Source of the DNA: Paenibacillus sp. MBLB1832
GTDB lineage: Bacteria > Bacillota > Bacilli > Paenibacillales > NBRC-103111
Assembly (NCBI RefSeq): GCF_032271945.1
Contig: NZ_CP130319.1
Location: forward strand, 4,235,001-4,299,000
Direction: 5' to 3'
Length of the DNA stretch: 64,000 nt
Below the pieces are notes generated by a model. That model worked only from the letters and a program-made list of their open reading frames with translations, ran no database searches and was not told the origin of the DNA. Made by a program: the position numbers and the translations under genes. How positions within the stretch are numbered: position 1 is the first letter of the stretch; each line of letters opens with the position of its first letter. Of this stretch, positions 1 through 7,979 are shown in pieces.

Positions 1-770
1 TAAGAACCCATAACTTGCGTTGTATTATCAGGCTGTCCGCCGTTCGTCATTAACTGAACAATAACGAAGGAACCGTTGAGTGTTGTAATAACAATATTGA
101 CGACGGAAACTTTAATTTGCTCCCAAATGAGCGGCATGGTGATATGGCGGAATTGCGACCACTGACCAGCTCCGTCTATATTAGCTGCCTCGTAGTAGGA
201 AGCAGGAATATTCACGATTGCAGCAATCATTAGGATCATATAGAAGCCGATACCTGCCCAAATTGTAGGTGGCAGAAGCATCCAGATCGTGTGTTGCGGA
301 AAACCTAACCAAGTAATATCCACTTTCTTTTCGGTAAATAGAGACAAGAATGCGTTCAAGAAACCGATCTGTGGATTGTAAATGAAATTCCAGAGCACAC
401 CGATAACGACGACTGAAATGACATTCGGGATGAAGAAGATTGCACGGAAGAATCCAGCACTTCTCAGTTTAAAACGTGTCAATGCCACGGCGAAGAATGT
501 CGCCAGAATCATAATTCCAATCACTTTACCTACAACTAGGAAATAGTCATTTCCAATCGCTCTAAGAATAATTGGATCTTTAAAAATCTCAACAAAGTTA
601 TCAAACCCAATAAACTCGCTATTTTCAGACATACCCGACCAATCGTAAAACGACTTCTGTAGCGCCTGTATAACGGGATATATCGTAAATACGCAGAAGA
701 ATAGAAAAGTCGGAATGATGAATGAAGCGATGAACAAATTCCGTTTCAGCTTTTTCGCGTTGGTCTTCAT
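1..770 (-). CDS. Sugar ABC transporter permease, 3' end outside the window
   Basis: Membrane subunit of a carbohydrate ABC importer of the MalF/UgpA type. It reads from an ATG at 770 towards the left edge, where 256 codons are visible and no stop has been reached. A hydrophobic N-terminal helix (about residues 10-32) is followed by further membrane segments. The cytoplasmic EAA loop that docks the ATPase is visible near residues 194-214 (EAANIDGAGQWSQFRHITMP), and the usual MTNGG segment follows. It lies 88 bp downstream of the binding-protein gene and is probably co-transcribed with it. The second permease should lie beyond the edge. The sugar cannot be read from this subunit. Confidence 0.9.
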   Translation of the reverse strand, partial: MKTNAKKLKRNLFIASFIIPTFLFFCVFTIYPVIQALQKSFYDWSGMSENSEFIGFDNFVEIFKDPIILRAIGNDYFLVVGKVIGIMILATFFAVALTRFKLRSAGFFRAIFFIPNVISVVVIGVLWNFIYNPQIGFLNAFLSLFTEKKVDITWLGFPQHTIWMLLPPTIWAGIGFYMILMIAAIVNIPASYYEAANIDGAGQWSQFRHITMPLIWEQIKVSVVNIVITTLNGSFVIVQLMTNGGQPDNTTQVMGS

Positions 771-858
771 TCGATCGTCACCGTCCTCTCGTTAAAATGG
801 CGGAGAACGCCCTAGGCAGCTAAGCCTTTGATGTTCTCCGCACTGCTTCATTCAGTTC

Positions 859-2214
859 CTATTTCTTTTGTTTAGCTACAACTTCAGTTACACGAGTTAC
901 CCATTGCTCAGGTGTAATTGTACCGATTGTCAAGGCAAGAGTTGCATCCTGCATTGCTTTGTCTACGTCTGCAGCGAAGGAAACAGTTGGTACTACTACA
1001 GTATCAGGTGAAGATAAGAATTTCGCAGCATCCTTAACGAAGTTAGGAGCTTTGGAAGAAGAAATGTCACCTTTAACGTTGGATGGAGCACCGCTTAGCT
1101 CAGCCCATTGAGAAGCTTGTTTTTTGGAGAATACGAATTGCATGAATGCTTTAGCTGCATCTTTGTTTTTCGCTTTTTTCGGAATAGCGAAAGTGGATGT
1201 GGACGTATTAGCTACAACTTTTCCACCTTTATCTTGCGTGATGGATGGAAGGAATCCGAAGTCGAAGCCGCCTGGAACGTCTTTCGCCATTTCGTTTGGT
1301 AACCATAGACCGTTCGGGATGAACGCGTCTTTGTGTTGAAGGAACAAGGATTGGGAATCCGTGTGGTTGATTTGTACGGATGCTTTGTCGATGTAGCCTT
1401 TGTCGCGCATTTGAACGATTTTGTTTAAGCCTTTGATAATTGCTGGGTTTTTCCAAGCTTCAAGATTGTTTGTGGACATATCTTGCAGCAATTTGTAGTC
1501 ATTGTTGTTAGCAGAAACGATAGCTGGATAAAGCACCCCACCATTAATGTAGTACGGATATTTACCAGTGTGGATGAAAGGATTGATGCCAGCACCTTTA
1601 ATTTTCTCACTTACAGCTAGGAAATCTTCGAAATCTTTCGGCTCAGCCCAACCTTTGTCTTTGAACAGGGCTTTATCGTAGAAGATACCCCATGCGCTCA
1701 TTACGAAAGGAATGTTGTACATCTTGCCATCAAACTCTTGTGGTTTTTGAGCAAGCAAATCCATGATTTTCTCGCCATCAACGTTTTTAGCGTCTTTGAG
1801 CCAATCTGTCAAATCATCTAGCTGGCCATCCGTAACCAATTGACGGTCGAACAACTCAGGTCCGTCGATGTATACGAAATCAGGTGGGTTACCAGCGATC
1901 CAACGGGGTTTCATTTGTTCGTTGATTTTTGGTCCCGCACTTTCTTTAATTTTCAAATCAGGGTTAGCTGCTTGGAAGTCAGCAATAACTGCTTTCCACC
2001 ATTTGTCGCCGTAACCGCCAACGAAGTATTGAATTTCAAAATCACCGGAAAGTTTTTTCGCTGCTGCTGCAGTTGGAGCTGCAGATGCTGCCGCAGTTGG
2101 AGCTACGGACGCAGCTGGTTTTGTTGTTTCTGTAGGTGTTGCTTTCCCGCAACCCGCAGCAACTAGTGCCATAGATGTTGCCAAACCAATTGTTGACCAT
2201 TTCTTCATGTTCAT
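859..2214 (-). CDS. Sugar-binding lipoprotein of an ABC importer (extracellular solute-binding family 1)
   Basis: Receptor that captures a sugar outside the membrane and hands it to the permease encoded downstream. The N-terminus is a lipoprotein signal with lipobox LVAAGC and acylated Cys at residue 22, followed by an Ala/Pro/Thr linker. The body has the usual family-1 layout, with a central PNGLWLPNEM segment reminiscent of NgcE-type amino-sugar receptors. That substrate hint is weak. The reading frame is open upstream to a TTG at 2307, but the signal peptide and the GGGAG ribosome site 11 bp upstream favour ATG 2214 (ATG 2208 is also possible). Length is 451 residues, normal for the family. 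Confidence 0.9.
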   Translation of the reverse strand: MNMKKWSTIGLATSMALVAAGCGKATPTETTKPAASVAPTAAASAAPTAAAAKKLSGDFEIQYFVGGYGDKWWKAVIADFQAANPDLKIKESAGPKINEQMKPRWIAGNPPDFVYIDGPELFDRQLVTDGQLDDLTDWLKDAKNVDGEKIMDLLAQKPQEFDGKMYNIPFVMSAWGIFYDKALFKDKGWAEPKDFEDFLAVSEKIKGAGINPFIHTGKYPYYINGGVLYPAIVSANNNDYKLLQDMSTNNLEAWKNPAIIKGLNKIVQMRDKGYIDKASVQINHTDSQSLFLQHKDAFIPNGLWLPNEMAKDVPGGFDFGFLPSITQDKGGKVVANTSTSTFAIPKKAKNKDAAKAFMQFVFSKKQASQWAELSGAPSNVKGDISSSKAPNFVKDAAKFLSSPDTVVVPTVSFAADVDKAMQDATLALTIGTITPEQWVTRVTEVVAKQKK

Positions 2215-2330
2215 CTGATCATCTTCTCCCTTTTTTAATTCATCTACTTTATTTATTGGTAAAGCGTTGAACCCGTCAGTAAATCTTGGCAATTTGTTTG
2301 CAACCAACCCCTTTCATAAATCACTTTTTT

Positions 2331-2394
2331 GACAAAATAAAAAGGGCATAGTTATAGAAGAAGACTTGCATTCCTTCTAATAACTAATGCCCTT
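2331..2394 (-). terminator. Intrinsic-terminator-like hairpin in the leader of the sugar ABC operon
   Basis: On the minus strand the arms beginning AAGGGCAT and ending ATGCCCTT form a long imperfect stem with one-base bulges, directly followed by TTTTTATTTT. It lies between the operon promoter and the binding-protein start. No minus-strand gene between them needs a terminator, so it may attenuate the operon. Confidence 0.6.
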
Positions 2395-2398
2395 GCGG

Positions 2399-2408
2399 TA
2401 ACATGTTA
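2399..2408. promoter_or_regulatory. Palindrome TAACATGTTA downstream of the sugar-operon promoter
   Basis: A perfect 10-bp palindrome about 45 bp downstream of the leftward -10 box, inside the early transcribed region. The position suits a repressor roadblock, but the cognate regulator is not identifiable. Confidence 0.3.
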
Positions 2409-2453
2409 TTAAAACTGACATATTCGATTGTTTTGCGTGTTCTGTGTGATTGA

Positions 2454-2482
2454 ATCTTACAATAAAATGACATGAACGTCAA
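2454..2482 (-). promoter_or_regulatory. Sigma-A promoter of the sugar ABC operon
   Basis: TTGACG, a 17-bp spacer and TAAGAT read on the minus strand. The start would lie near 2447, giving a leader of about 230 nt before the binding-protein gene. Confidence 0.65.
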
Positions 2483-2531
2483 TACTTATTTTAAAACGCT
2501 CATTTTTCATTTTCTTGATTAGGCTATCTTA

Positions 2532-2540
2532 TGATATGAT
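2532..2540 (+). promoter_or_regulatory. Extended -10 promoter of the small membrane peptide
   Basis: TGATATGAT fits TGnTATAAT with one mismatch and lies about 40 bp before the start codon. No convincing -35 box accompanies it. Confidence 0.4.
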
Positions 2541-2580
2541 AGTCTCATCTCTTTTAATCCTAATGAAAAAGGTGATCCTG

Positions 2581-2715
2581 ATGTCCAAACGTAAACCTGT
2601 TGCAGCTTCACGCAGACCGAAAAATGAAGTGAATATGAAAGCCATTTACTGGACAGGATCTATAGTCCTGGTAGTTATTATCTTAATGGCTTTACTGCTC
2701 ATTTTGAACAAATGA
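2581..2715 (+). CDS. Small single-pass membrane protein, 44 residues, not recognised
   Basis: A short basic N-terminus (MSKRKPVAASRRPKNE) is followed by one hydrophobic segment (about residues 23-42) ending LLLILNK. This predicts an inner-membrane peptide with a positively charged, probably cytoplasmic N-terminus. The frame is open upstream, but ATG 2581 has AAGGTGAT at the correct distance and leaves the basic tail intact. It stands alone between leftward transcription units. I do not recognise the family and assign no function. Confidence 0.65.
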   Translation: MSKRKPVAASRRPKNEVNMKAIYWTGSIVLVVIILMALLLILNK

Positions 2716-2783
2716 TTCATTTAAAATGATTGTTTTCTTCACAATTTGAATTGTAATCGCTTTCTGTTTTTCTGTCAAGCATT

Positions 2784-2815
2784 AAAAAGAGAGCCAGATT
2801 CCATCTAGCTCTCTC
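2784..2815 (-). terminator. Terminator of the L,D-transpeptidase gene
   Basis: On the minus strand GAGAGCTAGA and TCTGGCTCTC form a stem followed by TTTTT, 25 bp after the stop codon. Confidence 0.85.
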
Positions 2816-2837
2816 CCCCTTCCCAATCAACCTATGC

Positions 2838-4355
2838 CTAGTCCAGCCATTTATATGTCTTCTTCGGATTATTATCCTTCGTTTCTAACGGCAGTTGAAT
2901 TGCCCGCTTAGGATCTCCACTCCCTGCCCCAAGGCCGCTACCAGGATCAAATGTTGACTCTGGCAAAACCCCTTTACCGATCGTTACTTTCGTTGTTTGA
3001 GGTACCATATCATATAATTCCTCCAGGTCCGCTTGCAGCATCCGCACACATCCATGCGATTCGTCTTTCCCGATACTTGATGGCTTATTCGTCCCATGAA
3101 TGGCATAAAGCGTATTAGACAAAGTCATCCCTCTACTGCCAAATTCCCCATTGGATTTGCCATTTGGGTTACGAACCTTCTCACTAATAATGAAATCGCC
3201 CTGCGGTGTCTTACTTCCACCTAAACCAACGGGATAGCGTCTAAGGATGAATGTACCGCTGACAACGGCGAGTTGATGCTGTTCCGTATCGATTACGATC
3301 CGGAGAGGTTCTACGAGAGGGGCCGCGGCGGATGCCGGTAGTCGTACAGATCCTTCAGGCGATTGCGCAGGGTTAGCCGTGCTGCTCCCTGCTGGCTTCT
3401 CAACACCCGTTTCTCCCTTTGATCCTGAGGAGTCTACCGTTGGAAGCGCAGCGGCCTTGAGGCGCGCTACAGCAGCGGCAAATCCCTCTTTCATTTGAGG
3501 TGTTAACCCTGGCAGCAAATTATCAGGATACGGTTTCGTCAGTTGTGCAGACTGATCTGGCAGGACGCCCATCTTGCTCAGATATGCCCCAATCGCGCTC
3601 TGCAGCACAATGGCTTCTTCGCGTTCCCGCATCCAAGATGAAATCGCCGGTTGCAAACTCGAACCATCTACCGCCTGGCAAGCACAAGTTTGAGAATTAT
3701 AGTATTTCAGCGCAGCCTCGCTTCCAGCCGATGCAGGCTTGGTTACGCTAAGAATAGGCTTAAGTGAACGGTGCCACTCCTTCCATTGCCCTCCTTTGCT
3801 TCCCGAAGCTTCGATGAGGACAACCTCTTCAGAGCCCCCCGATGAGGACTGCACAATTTGTTGCAGCTGCTTCCCCCATTCGCCGTCCGAATAGACCAAG
3901 GACTGACCATGGGCAACCCCGCTGCTCTGCGGTGTCATTGCTATAGTTTCTGTCTTCGCTTCCTCTTGTACGCTTAACGCCTGTTCTCGGCCTTGCGTAT
4001 TCGCAAAATCCTGGCCAGCAACAAGCGTGATGAGCAAGAACATTACTAGAAGCGCCAATAGTCTGCGCTTTCCGCCGCGACGACGTTTGACAGCCTCTGG
4101 CTGCTTCAGTAGTGCGGGAGCGTCCTCCAGCCTGATTGTCTGTTGCTCAAATGCCTCATATATTTCACCAGCTTGTGCAAAGCAATACGCAGCCTTTCCC
4201 GCTTTTCCTTGCGCCGTGTACTCTCTGCCTAATAAATACCAAGCCATTTTATGATTTGGATGATCTTTCACATATTTCTTCAGATACATCGGATCTTCAA
4301 TCGGATTATGTTGGAAAAATCGCTCTAGCTGCTCATTCCGCTGATTTCTCTTCAC
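2838..4355 (-). CDS. L,D-transpeptidase (YkuD domain) with N-terminal cytoplasmic helical region
   Basis: Cell-wall enzyme of the YkuD family, which makes 3-3 peptidoglycan crosslinks. The cytoplasmic N-terminus (residues 1-75) is helical and resembles a TPR pair. One membrane helix follows (about 98-118), then a long low-complexity linker, and the YkuD domain near 350-460. The catalytic motif HGTNKPSSIG...SHGCVRM is intact, with Cys436 and His434. GTG 4355 is preferred because GGAGG lies 8 bp upstream. The in-frame ATG at 4361 would sit only 2 bp from it. It has its own terminator, and another terminator separates it from the upstream operon, so it is probably expressed alone. The C-terminal extension is Gly/Ser/Pro-rich. 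Confidence 0.88.
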   Translation of the reverse strand: MKRNQRNEQLERFFQHNPIEDPMYLKKYVKDHPNHKMAWYLLGREYTAQGKAGKAAYCFAQAGEIYEAFEQQTIRLEDAPALLKQPEAVKRRRGGKRRLLALLVMFLLITLVAGQDFANTQGREQALSVQEEAKTETIAMTPQSSGVAHGQSLVYSDGEWGKQLQQIVQSSSGGSEEVVLIEASGSKGGQWKEWHRSLKPILSVTKPASAGSEAALKYYNSQTCACQAVDGSSLQPAISSWMREREEAIVLQSAIGAYLSKMGVLPDQSAQLTKPYPDNLLPGLTPQMKEGFAAAVARLKAAALPTVDSSGSKGETGVEKPAGSSTANPAQSPEGSVRLPASAAAPLVEPLRIVIDTEQHQLAVVSGTFILRRYPVGLGGSKTPQGDFIISEKVRNPNGKSNGEFGSRGMTLSNTLYAIHGTNKPSSIGKDESHGCVRMLQADLEELYDMVPQTTKVTIGKGVLPESTFDPGSGLGAGSGDPKRAIQLPLETKDNNPKKTYKWLD

Positions 4356-4423
4356 GCTCATCGCCTCCAATCCTAACAGCTTTACTCCCTTTTTATCGGC
4401 ATATTCTTCCAAAAGGTGAAGAT

Positions 4424-4466
4424 AAAAAAAGCTTGGCAAGAGGAGTTACTCCCTATGCCAAGCTTT
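4424..4466 (-). terminator. Terminator of the cyclase-FecR-NHL operon
   Basis: AAAGCTTGGCA pairs with TGCCAAGCTTT. The minus-strand reading ends in a T-run of seven. It lies about 20 bp after the NHL gene stop. Confidence 0.85.
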
Positions 4467-4484
4467 CTCTTTCCATGTGTCGAC

Positions 4485-6089
4485 TTATTTCACATAAGAT
4501 TTCACACGTAGAATCGCCGTATGATGCGGCGCATCCCATTGTACATCTAAGCCGATCTGCTCTGCAAAGAAGCGAACAGGCACATACGTGCGATCCTGTT
4601 TCACATATGGTGCAACATCGGTTTTCACGCTAACATCTGGTTTTCCAGCTTGCTTGCGAACAATGCCCGTTTCACCGATCACCAATTCAACGGAATCTGC
4701 GCCTTTGGAGAGCTCAACAATCTTCTTCCCGTCTCGCTCAGCATAGGAAACTTTGTAGCCAAACGTCTCGCTAATCGCCCGCACAGGAACCATCGTTCGT
4801 CCATTCTCAATTTCCGGCTGCGCATCAAATTCGATCTGCTTATTGCCACTGACGACTTTCACTTGCGAATCGGCTGCAATACTGGACGGCAACTGATACG
4901 GCGCAATTTTACGTACTTTATTGTTCGACATGTCTGCAACAACGATATTCCCTTGCGCTGTAATCAGCACATCCGTCGGATTATAGAACTGTGCCGCTTG
5001 ATCAACACCATCCGCTTCACCTGTTTGAAGTGTTCCAGCTAGAGTAGACACTTGTCCATTCAGTAAATAGCGAACAGAGTGGTTTAGACTATCCGCAACC
5101 AGAAGCCCGCCTTCTGAAGTCACAGTGATTCCTTTTGGAAAATCAAACTTTGCTTTCAGCGCATCGCCATCTGCGAAATCGCCTGCTGCATACAGGTCAT
5201 TTTTCTCATAGCTCGGTGTTGAGCCAGCTACGGTTGAAACAAGACCTGTCCCCAAGTCAATATATCGAATTACATGGTTCCCTGTATCGCTGACATAGAG
5301 ATTTCCTTTTGCGTCAATTGCTAAACCAGATGGCTCGTTAAATAAAGCTTCCGCAAGACGCCCATCCTTGAATTCCCCAGCAAAGGATGCTTCGCCTGGA
5401 CGAATTTGAATAACGCGTTTCACAGGTGCAGTTAGCGTAGTAACCGTTCCATCAGTTGCGATTTTACGAATCGTGTGATTCAGGGAGTCCGCCACATACA
5501 GCGTACCGTCATTGGCAACGGCGATATCGCTTGGATGGTTAAACGATGCGTCCGCCCCCTTGCCATCTTTATTTCCAGGGACGCCATTCCCAGCAAGGGT
5601 CGTTACCATGCCATTTCCATCAATCTTACGAATCGCATTGTTGCCAGCATCCGCCACATAGACGTTGCCGTTACGATCAACCGCTAGACCTGTTGGCTCA
5701 TTAAAGAAGGCTTCCGATGCCTTCCCGTTGACGAGTCCTCCAGTTGGGAAACCTTGTGCATTTTTCAAGACAGCGATTGCAGGCCCTGCGAAAGTCGTTA
5801 CTTGTCCAGCGGCAATTTTGCGAATCACATGATTGCGCGAATCAGCGACCAAAATGCTGCCGTCTGCTAGCTGTAAAACGCTCCCTGGAGCGCGAAAACC
5901 TGCTTGCAGTACACCTCCGTCGATATCGTCAAACTCTCCGATCCCCGCCAATGTAGAAACATCAGAGAGGATTTGACCGTTACTATTTTTCAAAGCGTCC
6001 GCGTCCAAACCAGCTGCAAAGGCTGATGAGCCGCCAAGGAAAGTCGCAATGAGTAAACTTGAAACAAATATATGCTTTAATGGTTTCAT
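4485..6089 (-). CDS. Secreted NHL-repeat beta-propeller protein with C-terminal stalk domain
   Basis: Exported protein whose signal peptide ends AFAA near residue 26. Residues about 45-395 are repeats with the pattern 'P.G.A.D..GN.YVAD..NH.IRKI', typical of an NHL beta-propeller, a fold that usually binds proteins or ligands. Residues about 415-531 carry two copies of the MVPVRAISE/YVPVRFFAEQ motif of the copper-amine-oxidase N-terminal ('stalk') domain, common in Paenibacillus surface proteins. No catalytic residues are apparent. The start has AAAGGAGA upstream. It is the last gene of an operon with a FecR protein (26 bp gap) and an adenylate cyclase, which suggests an extracellular sensing or scaffold role. 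That role is an inference. Confidence 0.85.
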   Translation of the reverse strand: MKPLKHIFVSSLLIATFLGGSSAFAAGLDADALKNSNGQILSDVSTLAGIGEFDDIDGGVLQAGFRAPGSVLQLADGSILVADSRNHVIRKIAAGQVTTFAGPAIAVLKNAQGFPTGGLVNGKASEAFFNEPTGLAVDRNGNVYVADAGNNAIRKIDGNGMVTTLAGNGVPGNKDGKGADASFNHPSDIAVANDGTLYVADSLNHTIRKIATDGTVTTLTAPVKRVIQIRPGEASFAGEFKDGRLAEALFNEPSGLAIDAKGNLYVSDTGNHVIRYIDLGTGLVSTVAGSTPSYEKNDLYAAGDFADGDALKAKFDFPKGITVTSEGGLLVADSLNHSVRYLLNGQVSTLAGTLQTGEADGVDQAAQFYNPTDVLITAQGNIVVADMSNNKVRKIAPYQLPSSIAADSQVKVVSGNKQIEFDAQPEIENGRTMVPVRAISETFGYKVSYAERDGKKIVELSKGADSVELVIGETGIVRKQAGKPDVSVKTDVAPYVKQDRTYVPVRFFAEQIGLDVQWDAPHHTAILRVKSYVK

Positions 6090-6115
6090 GAGAATCTCCT
6101 TTTACTTACTGAAAA

Positions 6116-7954
6116 TTAAGCTTGTGGAACAGTAGTATTAGATGTGCTAGTTGAACCAACATGGACTGGTAGAATCTTTGTTACATCAATTGGAATTTGT
6201 GTAACTACCGTACCATCCTTACGTACGATCACAATTTTACCTACCGAAACTTGACCCGAACCATAAACCCCCAACGGAATAGTAACCAGCTTTTTAGCTC
6301 CAGTGAATGCTACAGTGTTATCAACTGTACCGTATTTCGTTACAGCATAGATGAATTCTCCACTTGTATAATTACCATAGTGATTAAAATAGTCAGCACT
6401 TGTACTTGAGTCAAAAATTGTTCCATTTTCCAGACCATCTCCCTCTACGGTCGACAAATCTGGATAAACATCCCCTGTATACAAGAGATGAACTTCTACC
6501 CCATAAATTCCAGTGAAATCAGACAAGTTTACGTCTAAATTGAAGGTCGTATATGTCCCCTCTCCCTCATGTGTTTGCGCATCGCGAACGTTTAAGCTTA
6601 CAGATGGAGGAGTAACTGTTGAACTTCCACTATTCGAGTTACCTGTTCCAGTTGTAGTAGTCGTTGTCGTCTTACCATCGTTCGCCGATTTCGCTTTCTC
6701 AAACTCTTCCTTCTCTTTCGCAGACAAAGCTTCCTTCAGCTTTGCTTCCGCCTCAGCCTTCGCCTTATCTTCTGCGGCTTTCTTCGCTTCTTCCAGCTTT
6801 TTCCTTTCCTCTTCCAGCTTTTTTAGCGCATCCGCCAGCTTCTTCTTAGCCTCTTCCTCTGCTTTTTCCTTCTCCAACTTCGCTTTCAGCTTTGCTTCTT
6901 CCAGCTTTTTAAGCGCCTCTTGCTTCTTAGCTTCTGCATCTGGATCAACCCCAGCAGTCTTATCGAGAGGCTTAACATTGTTCAAATCTAGCTTTTTGGT
7001 CGTATCCGTAATTTTGTCATTTGCAGTTTTTACTGCTTTATCGATCTCATCCTTGCTCAACTTCTTGTCGTCCAACGCTTTTTTAGCAATGTTGCCAACC
7101 AAGTTCTCTAAGTTGCTCGAGACTTTACCCAAGTCGGATAAACTCTTTATTGAAAGAGAAGTTTGGTCATCCACTACTTTCCCATCCGCAAGTTCTTTCT
7201 TCTTTTTCTCAACAAACTCTGCGTTTTCTTTATCGATTTCAGCTTTATTCTGGATTAATTCCTTAATAATTTCAGGTGAAGCTTGCTTGATAAACTCATC
7301 GATATCCAGGAACTCGACTTTCAAGCCGAGATCATCCGTCTCATTACGACCATCCATCGTGATCTGTTGCGTAGGGTTCAAATAAGTAATCGTTGTCGTT
7401 TGCGTATCATCACTATTGGATGTGACTGTAGAAGCCGAAACTCTCCCTGAACCTACAGCCATTTTCGTTTGGCCAGATACAGGATCAACGAAGACATAGA
7501 ATTGCGTTCCGCGAACACCCATGACTGCTGTTGGCGTTTCAACTTCAAACTCATCATCAGCACCCGCTAATGATTTCACCTTCACCCACATAGATCCCGC
7601 CCACACTTTAAGCTTGGATTTCTTGTTTCCATTCGAAGAATTCAAATCAGAAACGTTTAATTCCGCATTGTCGCCTAAAGTAACATCCGCATCGCCACTA
7701 CTTAAATTGAGCGTTACCGAAGAATCATCACCTGTATAAACGGTGTCGCCTTGGTTCAAACTCATATTCTCATAAGCATCATAAACCTTGGAGCCGCCGC
7801 CTTTTTTCACGGTGACATCACCTGACAGTTCAGAAATAAGCGCAACACGGACCGTTTTCGCATCCACAGGCTTAACGATTAACACGGATAACAAACTAAA
7901 TAATAAACTGAAGCTTAATAAGACGGATAAAAATGATTTCTTCGTCATTCCCAC
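6116..7954 (-). CDS. Secreted FecR-domain protein with long charged coiled coil and cohesin-like C-terminus
   Basis: Signal peptide about residues 1-32, then a FecR domain (about 45-170) with the VETPTAVMGVRGTQFYV motif. A highly charged Lys/Glu/Ala helical stretch occupies about 230-430, followed by a Thr/Gly/Ser hinge. The C-terminal beta domain (about 455-590; FTGIYGVEVHLLYTGD) resembles cohesin-type modules. FecR domains in Gram-negatives relay signals to sigma factors. Here the protein is fully exported and no sigma factor is adjacent, so a structural or sensory partner of the membrane cyclase upstream is more likely. GTG 7954 is preferred because GGGAGG lies 8 bp before it. The ATG at 7948 is the alternative. 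Confidence 0.85.
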   Translation of the reverse strand: MGMTKKSFLSVLLSFSLLFSLLSVLIVKPVDAKTVRVALISELSGDVTVKKGGGSKVYDAYENMSLNQGDTVYTGDDSSVTLNLSSGDADVTLGDNAELNVSDLNSSNGNKKSKLKVWAGSMWVKVKSLAGADDEFEVETPTAVMGVRGTQFYVFVDPVSGQTKMAVGSGRVSASTVTSNSDDTQTTTITYLNPTQQITMDGRNETDDLGLKVEFLDIDEFIKQASPEIIKELIQNKAEIDKENAEFVEKKKKELADGKVVDDQTSLSIKSLSDLGKVSSNLENLVGNIAKKALDDKKLSKDEIDKAVKTANDKITDTTKKLDLNNVKPLDKTAGVDPDAEAKKQEALKKLEEAKLKAKLEKEKAEEEAKKKLADALKKLEEERKKLEEAKKAAEDKAKAEAEAKLKEALSAKEKEEFEKAKSANDGKTTTTTTTGTGNSNSGSSTVTPPSVSLNVRDAQTHEGEGTYTTFNLDVNLSDFTGIYGVEVHLLYTGDVYPDLSTVEGDGLENGTIFDSSTSADYFNHYGNYTSGEFIYAVTKYGTVDNTVAFTGAKKLVTIPLGVYGSGQVSVGKIVIVRKDGTVVTQIPIDVTKILPVHVGSTSTSNTTVPQA

Positions 7955-7979
7955 TCTGCATGCCTCCCAGCAATCCTGA

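Larger units (their letters stand above)
2215..2580. other. Intergenic region with two outward promoters and a leader hairpin
   Basis: This gap separates the leftward sugar operon from a rightward small-peptide gene. It holds a good leftward sigma-A promoter, a 10-bp palindrome just downstream of it, a terminator-like hairpin in the leader, and an extended -10 element pointing right. I see no further gene. Confidence 0.6.

Noticed and set aside
2329..2334. TTGACA as a plus-strand -35 box
   Set aside because: The hexamer 17 bp downstream (TTATAG) is a poor -10, and the bases are the T-run side of the leader hairpin on the other strand.
2752..2765. CRE-like sequence TGTAATCGCTTTCT
   Set aside because: It matches the catabolite-repression consensus except at one end, but lies between two gene 3' ends and far from the sugar operon promoter.
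6513..7385. 290-codon plus-strand open frame rich in Ser, Phe and Ala
   Set aside because: It is antisense to the Lys/Glu-rich coil of the FecR gene. Complementing GAA/AAA codons gives long frames without a ribosome site or domain.
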